From: Shewanella sp. Arc9-LZ
GTDB lineage: Bacteria > Pseudomonadota > Gammaproteobacteria > Enterobacterales > Shewanellaceae
Direction of reading: 5' to 3'
Length of the DNA: 64,000 nt
Assembly: GCF_010092445.1 (NCBI RefSeq)
Contig: NZ_CP048031.1
Span: 1,364,001-1,428,000, forward strand
Shown here: positions 36,018-45,420 of the stretch, piece after piece
Numbering within the stretch: the stretch's first letter is position 1
Layout of the letters: each line of letters starts with the position of its first letter
Made by a program: the position numbers and the translations under genes
The notes under the pieces: generated by a model
What the model was told of the DNA's origin: nothing
The model's input: only the letters and a program-made list of their open reading frames with translations
Databases searched by the model: none

Positions 36018-37670
36018 ATGACGGCAGAACAATTAGTAGCTCAATACAGTAAGTCCACAGCAAATGCTGATGATTCGATTAAAACCGATCTCACGTTTAT
36101 TGGTCCCACTGTCAACGGTCAAGAAGACGTTTTTAACTCTGGCGCTGTGGCTTTCCTTGATTCGTTATGTGCAAAATTTGTTGATGAAGTACCTGAGCTA
36201 TTAGCTAAGCGTAAACAAAAACAAGCTCGTATTGATAATGGTGAGTTGCCTGATTTTTTACCTGAAACTCGTGCAATACGTGGTGGTGATTGGACTATCC
36301 GTGGCATGCCTGATGATCTCACCGACAGACGTGTTGAAATTACTGGCCCCGTTGACCGTAAAATGATCATCAATGCTTTAAACGCCAATGTAAAAGTGTT
36401 TATGGCCGACTTTGAGGATTCATTAGCACCGAGTTGGCAAAAAATTGTCGAAGGACAAATTAACCTTCGTGATGCCGTTCGTGGCGATATTGAACTAACC
36501 GTTCCTGAAACCGGTAAGCATTATTCGTTAAACCCTGACCCTGCAGTGTTAATTGCTCGTGTACGTGGTTTGCATCTTATTGAAAAGCACATTGAATACA
36601 AAGGCAAACCTATTCCTGGTGGGTTAGTCGATTTTGCTATGTACTTTTATCATAATTATCGTCAGCTGTTAGCTAAAAACTCTGGACCTTACTTTTATAT
36701 TCCTAAGTTAGAAAGCCATATAGAAGCGCGTTGGTGGGCAAAAATGTTTGCCTTTGTAGAAGAGCGTTTTTGCTTACAGCCTGGCACGATTAAATGTACT
36801 TGTTTAATTGAAACATTACCTGCGGTATTTGAAATGGAGGAGATTCTTTATGAACTTCGTTCAAACATTGTCGCGCTGAATTGTGGTCGTTGGGATTATA
36901 TATTCAGCTACATCAAAACCTTAAAGAACTATCCGGACCGTGTACTACCCGACCGTCAAGCGGTAACGATGGATACTAAATTTTTAAGTGCTTATTCACG
37001 TCTATTGATAAAAACTTGCCATAAACGTGGCGCATTAGCCATGGGCGGTATGGCAGCATTTATTCCTGCTAAAGATGAAGCGACTAACGAACTGGTACTG
37101 CAAAAAGTGCGTGGCGATAAAGAGTTAGAGGCTCGCAATGGCCATGACGGTACTTGGGTCGCACATCCTGGTTTAGCCGACACCGCAATGAAAATTTTCA
37201 ATGATTACATCGGTGGCGATAGAACCAATCAATTACACATTACTCGTGATGTCGATGCACCCATTTTAGCCAGCGAGTTACTTGAGCCTTGTCAAGGCGA
37301 GCGAACTGAAGCAGGCATGCGTTTGAACATTCGTATTGCGTTGCAGTACATCGAAGCGTGGATCCAGGGCAATGGTTGCGTACCGATTTACGGTTTGATG
37401 GAAGATGCTGCCACGGCTGAAATATCGCGCACTTCTATTTGGCAATGGATCCAGCATGGTAAAAGTTTATCCAACGGCAAACTGGTCACTAAAGCATTGT
37501 TTAAAGACATGTTGAAAGAAGAAATGGCCAACGTGAAAGAGGAACTTGGTGCAGAGCGCTTTAAAGCAGGTGAGTTCGTCAAAGCGGCAACATTATTTGA
37601 ACAAATTACTACCTCTGATGAGCTAGTCGATTTCTTAACATTACCAGGATATGAACTGTTAACGGCGTAA
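36018..37670 (+). CDS. aceB: Malate synthase A
   Basis: 550 residues. Condenses glyoxylate and acetyl-CoA to malate in the glyoxylate bypass, needed on acetate or fatty acids. Marker stretches: RRVEITGPVDRKMIINALNA, VFMADFEDSLAPSW, IKCTCLIETLPAVFEMEEIL, NCGRWDYIFSYIKTLKN, and GVARTSIWQW-like EISRTSIWQWIQHG. Ribosome site TAGGGAG nine bases upstream. Followed by aceA after 90 bp, same operon; no aceK in the window. Confidence 0.96.
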   Translation: MTAEQLVAQYSKSTANADDSIKTDLTFIGPTVNGQEDVFNSGAVAFLDSLCAKFVDEVPELLAKRKQKQARIDNGELPDFLPETRAIRGGDWTIRGMPDDLTDRRVEITGPVDRKMIINALNANVKVFMADFEDSLAPSWQKIVEGQINLRDAVRGDIELTVPETGKHYSLNPDPAVLIARVRGLHLIEKHIEYKGKPIPGGLVDFAMYFYHNYRQLLAKNSGPYFYIPKLESHIEARWWAKMFAFVEERFCLQPGTIKCTCLIETLPAVFEMEEILYELRSNIVALNCGRWDYIFSYIKTLKNYPDRVLPDRQAVTMDTKFLSAYSRLLIKTCHKRGALAMGGMAAFIPAKDEATNELVLQKVRGDKELEARNGHDGTWVAHPGLADTAMKIFNDYIGGDRTNQLHITRDVDAPILASELLEPCQGERTEAGMRLNIRIALQYIEAWIQGNGCVPIYGLMEDAATAEISRTSIWQWIQHGKSLSNGKLVTKALFKDMLKEEMANVKEELGAERFKAGEFVKAATLFEQITTSDELVDFLTLPGYELLTA

Positions 37671-37760
37671 TGTCGGATAACGATATTAATTACAACACTA
37701 CTGAATTAGGCAAAGTTGAATGATTCACTTTGCCACCCTCATACAGGAAGGGGCGACACT

Positions 37761-39077
37761 ATGACTACACAACTAACTCGTCAGCAACAGGTTGATGCAA
37801 TTAAGAAAGATTGGGCTGAAAATCCACGTTGGAAATCGGTTAAGCGTCCTTTCACTGCTGAAGAAGTTGTTGCATTACGTGGCTCTGTTGTGCCAGAAAA
37901 TACCATTGCTAAAATGGGTGCTGCAAAATTGTGGGAACTGGTTAACGGCGGCGCTAAAAAAGGCTACGTAAACTCACTGGGCGCACTTACTGGTGGTCAA
38001 GCGGTACAGCAAGCAAAAGCGGGAATAGAAGCGATTTACTTATCAGGCTGGCAAGTTGCTGCTGACGCTAACTTAGCGGGCACTATGTATCCAGACCAAT
38101 CACTTTACCCAGCAAACTCAGTACCTGCTGTTGTGAGCCGTATTAATAACTCATTTCGCCGTGCTGACCAGATTCAATGGGGCAAAGAAGTAAATCCTGG
38201 TGATGACAATTACACTGACTATTTCCTACCTATTGTTGCTGATGCAGAAGCCGGTTTTGGTGGTGTATTGAATGCATTTGAACTAATGAAGTCGATGATT
38301 GATGCTGGTGCTGCAGGTGTTCACTTTGAAGACCAATTAGCGTCTGTTAAGAAGTGTGGTCACATGGGCGGTAAAGTTTTAGTGCCAACCCAAGAAGCGG
38401 TGCAAAAGTTAGTTGCTGCACGTTTAGCGGCAGATGTTAGTGGTGTTGATACTTTGGTTATTGCACGCACTGATGCCAATGCTGCAGATTTGATGACTTC
38501 AGATTGTGATGAATATGACCGTGAGTTTGTTACTGGTGAACGTACTAACGAAGGTTTTTACCGCGTTAGAGCTGGTTTAGACCAAGCTATTTCACGTGGT
38601 CTTGCTTATGCTCCTTATGCTGATTTAATTTGGTGTGAAACAGCTAAACCTTGTCTTGAAGAAGCGAAGAAATTTGCTGATGCCATTCATGCACAGTACC
38701 CAGATCAACTACTTGCTTATAACTGTTCACCTTCGTTCAACTGGAAGAAGAATTTAGATGACGTCACTATTGCTAAGTTCCAGCAAGAGTTGTCTAACAT
38801 GGGCTACAAGTACCAGTTCATCACGTTAGCAGGCATTCATAACATGTGGTACAACATGTTCGATTTAGCCTATGACTATGCACGTGGTGAAGGCATGAAG
38901 CATTATGTTGAAAAAGTACAAGAGCTTGAATTTGCTGCTGCTAAGAAAGGTTATACCTTCGTATCGCACCAGCAAGAAGTGGGTACAGGTTACTTTGATC
39001 AAGTGACAACGTGTATTCAAGGCGGTAAATCGTCAGTAACAGCGCTAACGGGCTCTACTGAAGAAGAACAGTTTTAA
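37761..39077 (+). CDS. aceA: Isocitrate lyase
   Basis: 438 residues. Splits isocitrate into succinate and glyoxylate. Active-site signature [12 protein letters not shown]; also [20 protein letters not shown] and [19 protein letters not shown] take ATG 37761 ([18 protein letters not shown]), which matches E. coli in length and has AGGAAGGGG upstream; the longer frame from 37716 adds 15 residues that do not belong. Second gene of the aceBA operon. This is the short enteric type, not the longer isoform. Confidence 0.97.
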   Translation: MTTQLTRQQQVDAIKKDWAENPRWKSVKRPFTAEEVVALRGSVVPENTIAKMGAAKLWELVNGGAKKGYVNSLGALTGGQAVQQAKAGIEAIYLSGWQVAADANLAGTMYPDQSLYPANSVPAVVSRINNSFRRADQIQWGKEVNPGDDNYTDYFLPIVADAEAGFGGVLNAFELMKSMIDAGAAGVHFEDQLASVKKCGHMGGKVLVPTQEAVQKLVAARLAADVSGVDTLVIARTDANAADLMTSDCDEYDREFVTGERTNEGFYRVRAGLDQAISRGLAYAPYADLIWCETAKPCLEEAKKFADAIHAQYPDQLLAYNCSPSFNWKKNLDDVTIAKFQQELSNMGYKYQFITLAGIHNMWYNMFDLAYDYARGEGMKHYVEKVQELEFAAAKKGYTFVSHQQEVGTGYFDQVTTCIQGGKSSVTALTGSTEEEQF

Positions 39078-39127
39078 TCGTTAGTCCCAACCGTTTTACA
39101 AGTTTGGTCACTTTGTGACTGTTGTAA

Positions 39128-39166
39128 CCCCGTGCGGCTCACCTACAGGTCGTACGGGATTTTTAT
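39128..39166 (+). terminator. aceA terminator
   Basis: CCCGTGCG (39128-39135) pairs with CGTACGGG (39151-39158) with a G-U pair, followed by ATTTTTAT. Confidence 0.7.
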
Positions 39167-39264
39167 CCTCATATGATGGTTTATAAGCGAATGCTTAGTT
39201 GTTAAACCTGATTGTTTGGATACTTCCTACCCGTAAGTTTTTTCCAACCACATTATTGTGATTG

Positions 39265-39289
39265 CGGCTCTTGTGAGCCGTTTTTTTTT
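39265..39289 (+). terminator. Second strong terminator after aceA
   Basis: CGGCTC, loop TTGT, GAGCCG, then nine T. It insulates the HDOD gene downstream. The remaining gap to 39591 has no gene. Confidence 0.9.
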
Positions 39290-39591
39290 GCCCAATATTT
39301 ATCGTTTATGTAGATGTCACTTTTGCGCCCAGATGAATCCCATTTATCTCGAACCACACTTGCTCAAAAATCGCTATTCCTGAATAAAGTGATGTAATAG
39401 CGATGTAACATGTCGCTTACTTATTGTACTAGCATCAGTGAGATTAATTCATTAACCAGTAGGCGCTAGGATATGAGTATTGTTGTTTTGCTTTGATACG
39501 TGAGCTAGCTTGAGCGAATAGCAATATCTACAAGACACTGTGATGAAATTGAGTATACTGAAAACAATGTTTGTTATATTTAGGTTAATTT

Positions 39592-41055
39592 TTGAAGGCG
39601 ATGACTCAGCAAAAAGGGGCAGATTACTGGACCAAGCGGATTAGTGATCAAGAAATGCCTGCATTATGTTCAACTGTGCGTGATTTAGAAAAGTTGGCAA
39701 AAGACGATGTGTCTTCGTTATCTTTGTTAGGTCGAAGTGTCATGCACGACAATGCACTCACCTCGCGTATTTTACGAGTGGCAAACAGCGCCACTTACAA
39801 TAAAGGTATTAATCCTGTTTCGACCGTTAGCCGTGCAGCGGTAGTATTAGGTTTTGATACTATCCGCAATATATGCATTACCGCAAAACTACTCACCAGT
39901 TTACTTGAAAATAAGCACCTGAGTGAAGGTGTCTATCAACGTTTATTAAAACTGATGGCGCAATCTTTTCAAGCGGCGATGCTCGCCAGAATGATGATGA
40001 GCGACCGTGGAGAATCGCTACGTGAAGAGGTGTTTATTGCCTCGTTATTGTATCGAATAGGCGAAAGCGCTTTTTGGAGTATGGGCGGTGAATTGACCGA
40101 ACAGCTTGATAATAAGTTGTTAGCCATTGACAATAAAATTGAACAAAACTCATTGATTCGAGCTGAACTAGGCACCTCTTTTACCCAGCTGACCCAAAGT
40201 ATTGCCAGAAGCTGGGGCTTAGGTGAAGTGCTGATTAAGTCTTTAGCACAACCCGATGAGCGCATGCCTGAGATCCGTTGTATTTTTTTAGCCGATAAGT
40301 TATCAGAAATTGTGTCGCAGCCTAAAGTTAACCCTGAAGAACTGCATAAGCGCCTATCTCAAGCCGCAGAAATGTTAGACATCAGTGTGGATGAATTTAC
40401 TGAAAAATTTATCGATTGCAGTAAAATAACCCATAAATTAGCCATTGAATATGGTGCCAAAGCCATAGTGTCTTATTTACCGAATACCGCAGACGTATTA
40501 GAACATGTCGATTCTCCTGTTGAGCCCACTGAAATTCGGCTAACCAATCAAGGTTATCAGTTAAGTAAATTGAGACAATTAACCCACTATGCAGTGGTTA
40601 AAACTGATTTTAATCAAATAATGCAAACCACATTAGAAGGGATGTTAACCGGAGTTGGCCTAGACCGTTGTGGTGTACTGTTACTCTCTCCAAGCCGTAA
40701 ATTATTACAACCTAGGGTGATGATGGGGGATGGCGCTGAATTGTTGAAACAAGCCTTTGTGATTGAACTAGACGATCCTCGATCGGTTTTCACTCAATGT
40801 ATTGGGCAAAAAAAGAGTGTGTGGGTCAATGCTCCCACCAGTAAAGAATGCAAAGTACAAATTGATGATGTGCTAGTTGAACGCTTTTCTCAAAATGGCT
40901 TTTTATTAGCACCACTCTTTGTTGGCCATAAAGTGTTGGGATTATTTTATGCGGATAGGCAGGGATCTGGACGTTGTTTTGAGCAAGAGGATTTCGACAG
41001 TTTTACTCACTTTAGTGAACTCGCTAACGTGTGTTTTGGGGTGTCGATGACATAA
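39592..41055 (+). CDS. HDOD-GAF signalling protein
   Basis: 487 residues if the TTG at 39592 is used; ATG 39601 (MTQQKGADYW) gives 484. N-terminal HDOD domain (about 10-215: MPALCSTVRDLEKLAKDD, VANSATYNKGINPVSTVSRA, VLGFDTIRNICITAKLL) and a C-terminal GAF domain (about 330-485: RCGVLLLSPSRKLLQPRVMM, GFLLAPLFVGHKVLGLFYAD). HDOD proteins lack the catalytic HD residues and act as signalling scaffolds. No output domain. Single-gene unit. Confidence 0.85.
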   Translation: MKAMTQQKGADYWTKRISDQEMPALCSTVRDLEKLAKDDVSSLSLLGRSVMHDNALTSRILRVANSATYNKGINPVSTVSRAAVVLGFDTIRNICITAKLLTSLLENKHLSEGVYQRLLKLMAQSFQAAMLARMMMSDRGESLREEVFIASLLYRIGESAFWSMGGELTEQLDNKLLAIDNKIEQNSLIRAELGTSFTQLTQSIARSWGLGEVLIKSLAQPDERMPEIRCIFLADKLSEIVSQPKVNPEELHKRLSQAAEMLDISVDEFTEKFIDCSKITHKLAIEYGAKAIVSYLPNTADVLEHVDSPVEPTEIRLTNQGYQLSKLRQLTHYAVVKTDFNQIMQTTLEGMLTGVGLDRCGVLLLSPSRKLLQPRVMMGDGAELLKQAFVIELDDPRSVFTQCIGQKKSVWVNAPTSKECKVQIDDVLVERFSQNGFLLAPLFVGHKVLGLFYADRQGSGRCFEQEDFDSFTHFSELANVCFGVSMT

Positions 41056-41092
41056 GGTGGCTATTGAATAGTTTCCAATTAGCTACAATCTG

Positions 41093-41183
41093 TCTAGTGT
41101 CTAGTGTCTAGTGTCTAGTGTCTAGTGTCTAGTGAATAGTGAATAGTGAATAGTGAATAGTGAAGCGTTAACTATTCACTATT
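41093..41183. repeat. Heptamer tandem repeats ending in a hairpin
   Basis: Six TCTAGTG units (41093-41134) then four AATAGTG units (41135-41162). The end of the tract pairs perfectly with ACTATTCACTATT (41171-41183) to form a 13-bp stem with a 9-base loop, between two convergent genes. May serve as a terminator. Confidence 0.85.
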
Positions 41184-41228
41184 ATGGCGGTCATCATACT
41201 CGACAATGGCCACCATATTGTTTAATGG

Positions 41229-41834
41229 CTATTGCATAATTAAGCTGGTAATACGTTTGGCTTTATCGTTTGGAATTGGAAAACTCAAATGATATTGCGC
41301 TATCTTCCATCCTTCAGAAGTTTGTACCAACGCACCTGTACCCCGGCTGATACCATACGCCGGGCTATAGAGCTGCTCGTCAAATACAATGGTATCGTCA
41401 ATTTGTAACAAGTGACGTGACTTTAAATCGTAACGCCAGCCTTTAGTGGGTTTGGCATAATGCTCAAATTCAACCATATTCCAACGCTCTGAATCATCGG
41501 TACCAATAAACACCGCTTGTGGATGATAAAGACTAAAATAAGTGGTCCAGTCAGCAGCAGCTGCACTTTCATGTAATAAATTTAACAAGGCGCTGACTTC
41601 TTGGTTGTCTTTTTCTGATAAGCCTTGGCTATCAATTAACTCATTTTTTTGGCTAATGTCTTTTATAACAGCTTCACTTTCGGAGCTCACTTGCTGACTA
41701 ACTTGTTTGTTTTTAGGCTCAGTTTGGCTCTGTTCAAGTGTTGATTCTTCGGCTTCAGTTGCATGTAAATCGAAGGCTGCCACTGTCGTCATTAACACGG
41801 CAATAAAACCGAGTCGGTGAATGATTGATTGCAT
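41229..41834 (-). CDS. Exported SnoaL/NTF2-like protein
   Basis: 201 residues with a signal peptide (LGFIAVLMTTVAAFDLHA). A 60-residue low-complexity Glu/Gln/Ser linker precedes the NTF2-like domain (ALLNLLHESAAAADWTTYFS, PQAVFIGTDDSERWNMVEF, GISRGTGALVQTSEGWKIAQ), a fold usually annotated SnoaL-like or DUF4440. No catalytic set is obvious. Probably periplasmic. On the minus strand with mtfA 49 bp upstream, so possibly co-transcribed with it. Confidence 0.75.
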   Translation of the reverse strand: MQSIIHRLGFIAVLMTTVAAFDLHATEAEESTLEQSQTEPKNKQVSQQVSSESEAVIKDISQKNELIDSQGLSEKDNQEVSALLNLLHESAAAADWTTYFSLYHPQAVFIGTDDSERWNMVEFEHYAKPTKGWRYDLKSRHLLQIDDTIVFDEQLYSPAYGISRGTGALVQTSEGWKIAQYHLSFPIPNDKAKRITSLIMQ

Positions 41835-41883
41835 AGTATTCCTGTTAACCTAGTAAATTATTATTATGTGTTTTAATACTTTT

Positions 41884-42708
41884 TTAATGCCAATTTATTG
41901 GATCTAGTTGATAAAACTGGCTCAATTCTTTATACAATTGTTGATGCTGTTGGTAAAACTCCACGGGTCGTTCAAAAAACGTTTCACTTATCACCGCAAA
42001 AAACTCCGCCGGGTTGGTCGCGCCGTAATAGTTAAATAATGACGGGATATGGTGTTGAGCGCAATACTGAAGTTGCTTAAATTCTTGCCCCAATGTGCTA
42101 GACCATGAGCGATATGAAGTGATATCGCGCAGTGGTGGTGCACCATTAGCTGTTCCATCTTCTTGATCAAGCTGGTGAGCGAATTCGTGTATAACAACAT
42201 TGCTACCATCAAACGGATCGGCAGCGCCTTCTATAGTGCTGTTCCATGACAATACGACTTTGCCATATTCCCAAGACTCTCCCAGCAACACATTGCGTTG
42301 GCTTGATTGTACCCCTGCGAGATCCGTGCGGTTTTTCTCAACGATAAACGCGCTTGGATAGACTAAGATTTGTTTAAGTTTTGGGTAATAGTCAGTTTTA
42401 CGGTTGAGTAATAATAAACACGCTTGGGCTGCAATCGTCACTTTTACTTCGTCATTGATTTCGAATCCGTCACAACCGATAAATTGTTTCTCATCAATAA
42501 ATATCTGAATATGCTTTTTGAGTTGAAGTTGCAAATCCGTCGGCATGGCTTTGAAATAAGGAAAACGCTTTTTTAATATATGACGCCATTGAGTGGGAAA
42601 TGGTTTGCTGGCGACAATGCTACGTTGACGGTTGAGGCGCCATTGGCTACTGACAATCCATGCCACAGCTGTTATTGATATAACGAGTAATATTACAATC
42701 GCGATCAT
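41884..42708 (-). CDS. mtfA: MtfA-family zinc metallopeptidase
   Basis: 274 residues. N-terminal membrane segment (IVILLVISITAVAWIVSS), then the M90 peptidase domain with zinc site HEFAHQLDQEDG and the second-half motif NPAEFFAVISETFFERP with the third metal ligand glutamate. E. coli MtfA is cytosolic, titrates Mlc and affects glucose uptake; here a membrane anchor precedes the domain. No Mlc or PTS gene is nearby, so the partner is unknown. The gap 42709-43068 upstream has nothing that I can name. Confidence 0.88.
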   Translation of the reverse strand: MIAIVILLVISITAVAWIVSSQWRLNRQRSIVASKPFPTQWRHILKKRFPYFKAMPTDLQLQLKKHIQIFIDEKQFIGCDGFEINDEVKVTIAAQACLLLLNRKTDYYPKLKQILVYPSAFIVEKNRTDLAGVQSSQRNVLLGESWEYGKVVLSWNSTIEGAADPFDGSNVVIHEFAHQLDQEDGTANGAPPLRDITSYRSWSSTLGQEFKQLQYCAQHHIPSLFNYYGATNPAEFFAVISETFFERPVEFYQQHQQLYKELSQFYQLDPINWH

Positions 42709-43042
42709 AGAAGTGTCCTGGTAGTCGAAGAGGGCGTTAAGATTGTTATCTTAAGCTTATGTATTATCTGAGCTTGCAATTTTTAGCATGGCTCATTTAT
42801 TTCATTCGCTAGTCGCTGTTTAATTCCATGAGTATTTAATGGGGCAGTTTGTTAGCAAATTCAAGCTTTAGGAAAAACTAAATAGCAGTGGGAGCCATAA
42901 GTGATAACGTAGTTTGCTTAACGTGTAGGTTGGGATTTTGGTTAAATAAAAGCACTGGCTAGCAAATATTAGTCTCATATTTACTGCCAGTGAAAGGGCG
43001 GGGATAAAGTGGTCGTCGTTGTGTTTGGTTAAATTTATGTTC

Positions 43043-43082
43043 AATTAACTATTTGTCTGCAAAATTAACTATTGGTCTGTAA
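43043..43082. repeat. Two 20-bp tandem units at the 3' end of the RHH-like gene
   Basis: AATTAACTATTTGTCTGCAA (43043-43062) and AATTAACTATTGGTCTGTAA (43063-43082), two mismatches. The second contains the stop of the gene, so the first looks like a duplicated 3' end (NFTDQ-stop against a degenerate copy). Confidence 0.75.
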
Positions 43083-43491
43083 AGTTAACATCTAACCGTT
43101 TTTGTTGTTGTGGAGATAGACTAAAATATTGTGAAATCAACTGCCTGATAAGTTTTGATTTTGCTATTCCTCCTTGCTGACTGAGTAATGCGAGCTGGCT
43201 TATTGCCGTTTCACTTAAGGTATAGGTACAACGTCTAAAAGGTTGCTGTTTACTTTTGTTGACCGATTTTATTGGCTCTACATGCTGTGGATATTTTCGT
43301 TGTAAAAAATCGATTATATTGTTTTGCTTACCTGCATCGCTTGTCATTAGCGTTTGCTTTTCCTCATGTTGAGGGCGGTCTTGGCCAGCAGCATATAAAT
43401 CGGCTGCTGCAATAAAGTCATCAATTGATACTGCAATGTTATTGGTGCTTTTACATAACGAAGCGTTTTTCTTGAGATCGGCTAGTCCCAT
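43069..43491 (-). CDS. Small partition-associated protein with RHH-like C-terminus
   Basis: 140 residues. The C-terminal half (RRCTYTLSETAISQLALLSQ, GGIAKSKLIRQLISQYF) reads like a ribbon-helix-helix DNA-binding domain; the N-terminal half is flexible. It overlaps the parA-like gene by 41 bp and has its own AGAGGAAATT site, so the overlap is real. Together the pair resembles ParA plus a small RHH centromere-binding protein (ParG/Omega type). Family assigned by context and pattern only. Confidence 0.6.
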   Translation of the reverse strand: MGLADLKKNASLCKSTNNIAVSIDDFIAAADLYAAGQDRPQHEEKQTLMTSDAGKQNNIIDFLQRKYPQHVEPIKSVNKSKQQPFRRCTYTLSETAISQLALLSQQGGIAKSKLIRQLISQYFSLSPQQQKRLDVNFTDQ

Positions 43492-44197
43492 AATTTCCTC
43501 TCATCGTGGTCACGTTCGATGCAGTATTGCGCTGTTCAATGAGTTGCTTTGCATCAGTAATGTCGAGTAATTCACAGGCAATACTGCGCATTTCTTCTGC
43601 AGCTTTACCTTGGGGTTCTAACTCAAATACTGATAAGCCAGATTCTTCACTGTCGTCGTAAATATTGCGACTGTAGTTAACGGCATCTAATACATTAATG
43701 TCATAGGTACGACAGACATCTTTTGCTTCAGTAATTCTGCTTGCCTGGTTCGGTAAACTTGGGCATTGAGTGATCACAAATGATGCTTTCATTTTTGGGT
43801 TTATCATCAAACAAGTTGAGACGATATCGTCCATATGGCTGACGGTTTTTAAATCTCGTCGTTTTGGGCGCAATGGCATTAATACATAGGATGCAACTGA
43901 CATGGTTGCTCTAAGCGCTAGATTATCTTGGCCACCACAATCGACAATAACATAGTCATAATGTTGCTCTAAGCTGAGCAAGTCATTACGAATTTTGCCA
44001 TACAGTTGCACGCAGTTAATGGCCGGCAGTTTTGGGTTGTTGTTCCGAGCTTGGATCCAGTCTGATGTGGTTCTTTGCGGATCGCAGTCGACCATAATCA
44101 CGCTGGCTTGAACTTCATTGGTTAGGAAGACTGCAATATTTTGCGCAAGGCAGCTTTTACCACTCCCCCCTTTTTCACCACCAACTAATATGATCAT
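43451..44197 (-). CDS. ParA-family ATPase
   Basis: 248 residues. Deviant Walker A GGEKGGSGKSCLAQN with the signature lysines, VDCDPQRTTSDW, and Walker B-like YDYVIVDCGGQDN. No N-terminal HTH, as in small plasmid-type ParAs. C-terminal extension of about 35 residues after the core. Upstream of an RHH-like partner. Chromosomal, in a gene-poor stretch: a relic of an integrated plasmid or an orphan positioning system. Gap 44198-44885 shows no gene. Confidence 0.85.
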   Translation of the reverse strand: MIILVGGEKGGSGKSCLAQNIAVFLTNEVQASVIMVDCDPQRTTSDWIQARNNNPKLPAINCVQLYGKIRNDLLSLEQHYDYVIVDCGGQDNLALRATMSVASYVLMPLRPKRRDLKTVSHMDDIVSTCLMINPKMKASFVITQCPSLPNQASRITEAKDVCRTYDINVLDAVNYSRNIYDDSEESGLSVFELEPQGKAAEEMRSIACELLDITDAKQLIEQRNTASNVTTMRGNYGTSRSQEKRFVM

Positions 44198-44885
44198 GGA
44201 TATTGCCCTCTCAATATGACTAACTTACACCGTTAAATGTAATTGATACTACACTGTAATTATGGTTATAGATTTAGTCAATTAGCTGATTTTTGACGGT
44301 TTTTTATTAATGTCTTTGAGGCGATAATTTGACTGTTTTGACCATAAAGGCGGAAAATTGACAGCAAAGGTTTGCATCCGCCAATGTTAGTGAAAGGTTA
44401 AATTTAATAATGACTTGCAGCTGTTATGTGCAAATAACATCATTGTTTTATGAGGTGTTTTCAATGTATATAAAATATGAATACGTGTTTCATATGCATT
44501 AAATGACTATAAATCTATTTTGATATAGCTAATTGATATATTTTAGGGATGCAGCAAAACGAGTTATTTTAAGCTTAAATTTGATTCAATCGGTTATTTT
44601 ACGCTAACCAGTGGTCTTATTATTGTCCGATATAGTCAGTTACAATCGCTTTTGAACTGAGCCTGGGGCGATTTTGAATCGAGGCGACGATTCATTCAGC
44701 ATGAGTTTACTCAGGGTTGGTTGATTAATGAGTAGCTAACCTCTCATTAATTAACCCAGTATCAATTCATTGTGCATTTCACTCGTTGTACTTTTTTGAT
44801 GGCCCGTAATGTCAATCGCGTGCATTGTCAGTTCACTTTGCTTAACTTAAAGCAGTTTTGATAAAGGCTTTGAACTGATAAAATA

Positions 44886-44911
44886 GTTAATGTAATCGGT
44901 ATTACATTAAC
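44886..44911. promoter_or_regulatory. Perfect palindromic operator upstream of DUF3820 gene
   Basis: GTTAATGTAAT, 4-base CGGT spacer, ATTACATTAAC: 11-bp perfect arms, 35 bp before the start codon. Typical of a dimeric repressor site in a promoter. Confidence 0.55.
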
Positions 44912-44945
44912 CTAATCGATAAACAAAGGCGTGGAGCCATAAGTG

Positions 44946-45158
44946 ATGAATGAGCAGCAATTGTTAGAAGCGATTAATCAAACCATGCCATTTGGTAAAT
45001 ATGCTGGTCGTAAATTACTGCAGTTACCAGAACCTTACTTGGTTTGGTTTCACTCTAAAGGTTTTCCTGAAGGCAAACTTGGTGAGCAACTAGCATTAAT
45101 GTATGAAGTGAAGCTCAATGGATTGGAAGAAATGCTACAACCTCTGTTAAAGCGGTGA
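44946..45158 (+). CDS. DUF3820-family small protein
   Basis: 70 residues from ATG 44946 (a GTG one codon earlier has slightly better spacing from GGAG). Pattern MPFGKYAGRKLLQLPEPYL, then WFHSKGFPEGKLGEQLALMY is the DUF3820 signature. Function unknown. Controlled probably by the palindrome upstream. The 3' end runs straight into mosaic repeat patch 3. Confidence 0.85.
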   Translation: MNEQQLLEAINQTMPFGKYAGRKLLQLPEPYLVWFHSKGFPEGKLGEQLALMYEVKLNGLEEMLQPLLKR

Positions 45159-45164
45159 AGCTAG

Positions 45165-45420
45165 GTAGTAAGCGATGAAGCTGGTAACAAGCGATGAAGC
45201 TGGTAACAAGCGATGAAGCTGGTAACAAGCGATGACAAGCGGTGACGAACGTAACAGCCTAGAGGCTAGCGCGGACTGCGTCCTGCTAGATCGCTACGCT
45301 GTTAAATAAAGCGGTCAAAGCGTTCGCTCGTTATCGTCCTAGCACCTAGGCTTTTAACGCTCGTTATCGCTTTTATAGCGTTCTCGCAGGACTAAGCCCG
45401 CCCTAGTAGCGAGTCTATTA
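45165..45420. repeat. CTAG-rich mosaic repeat patch 3
   Basis: Starts with three to four tandem copies of AAGCGATGAAGCTGGTAAC, then GCGATGACAAGCGGTGACGA, GCCTAGAGGCTAGC, hairpin GGACTGCGTCC, CTAGCACCTAGGC and GCCCGCCCTAGTAGCGAG. Shares words with the patches at 2680 and 4375. Its right end encodes the last residues of the GNAT gene. Confidence 0.75.
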
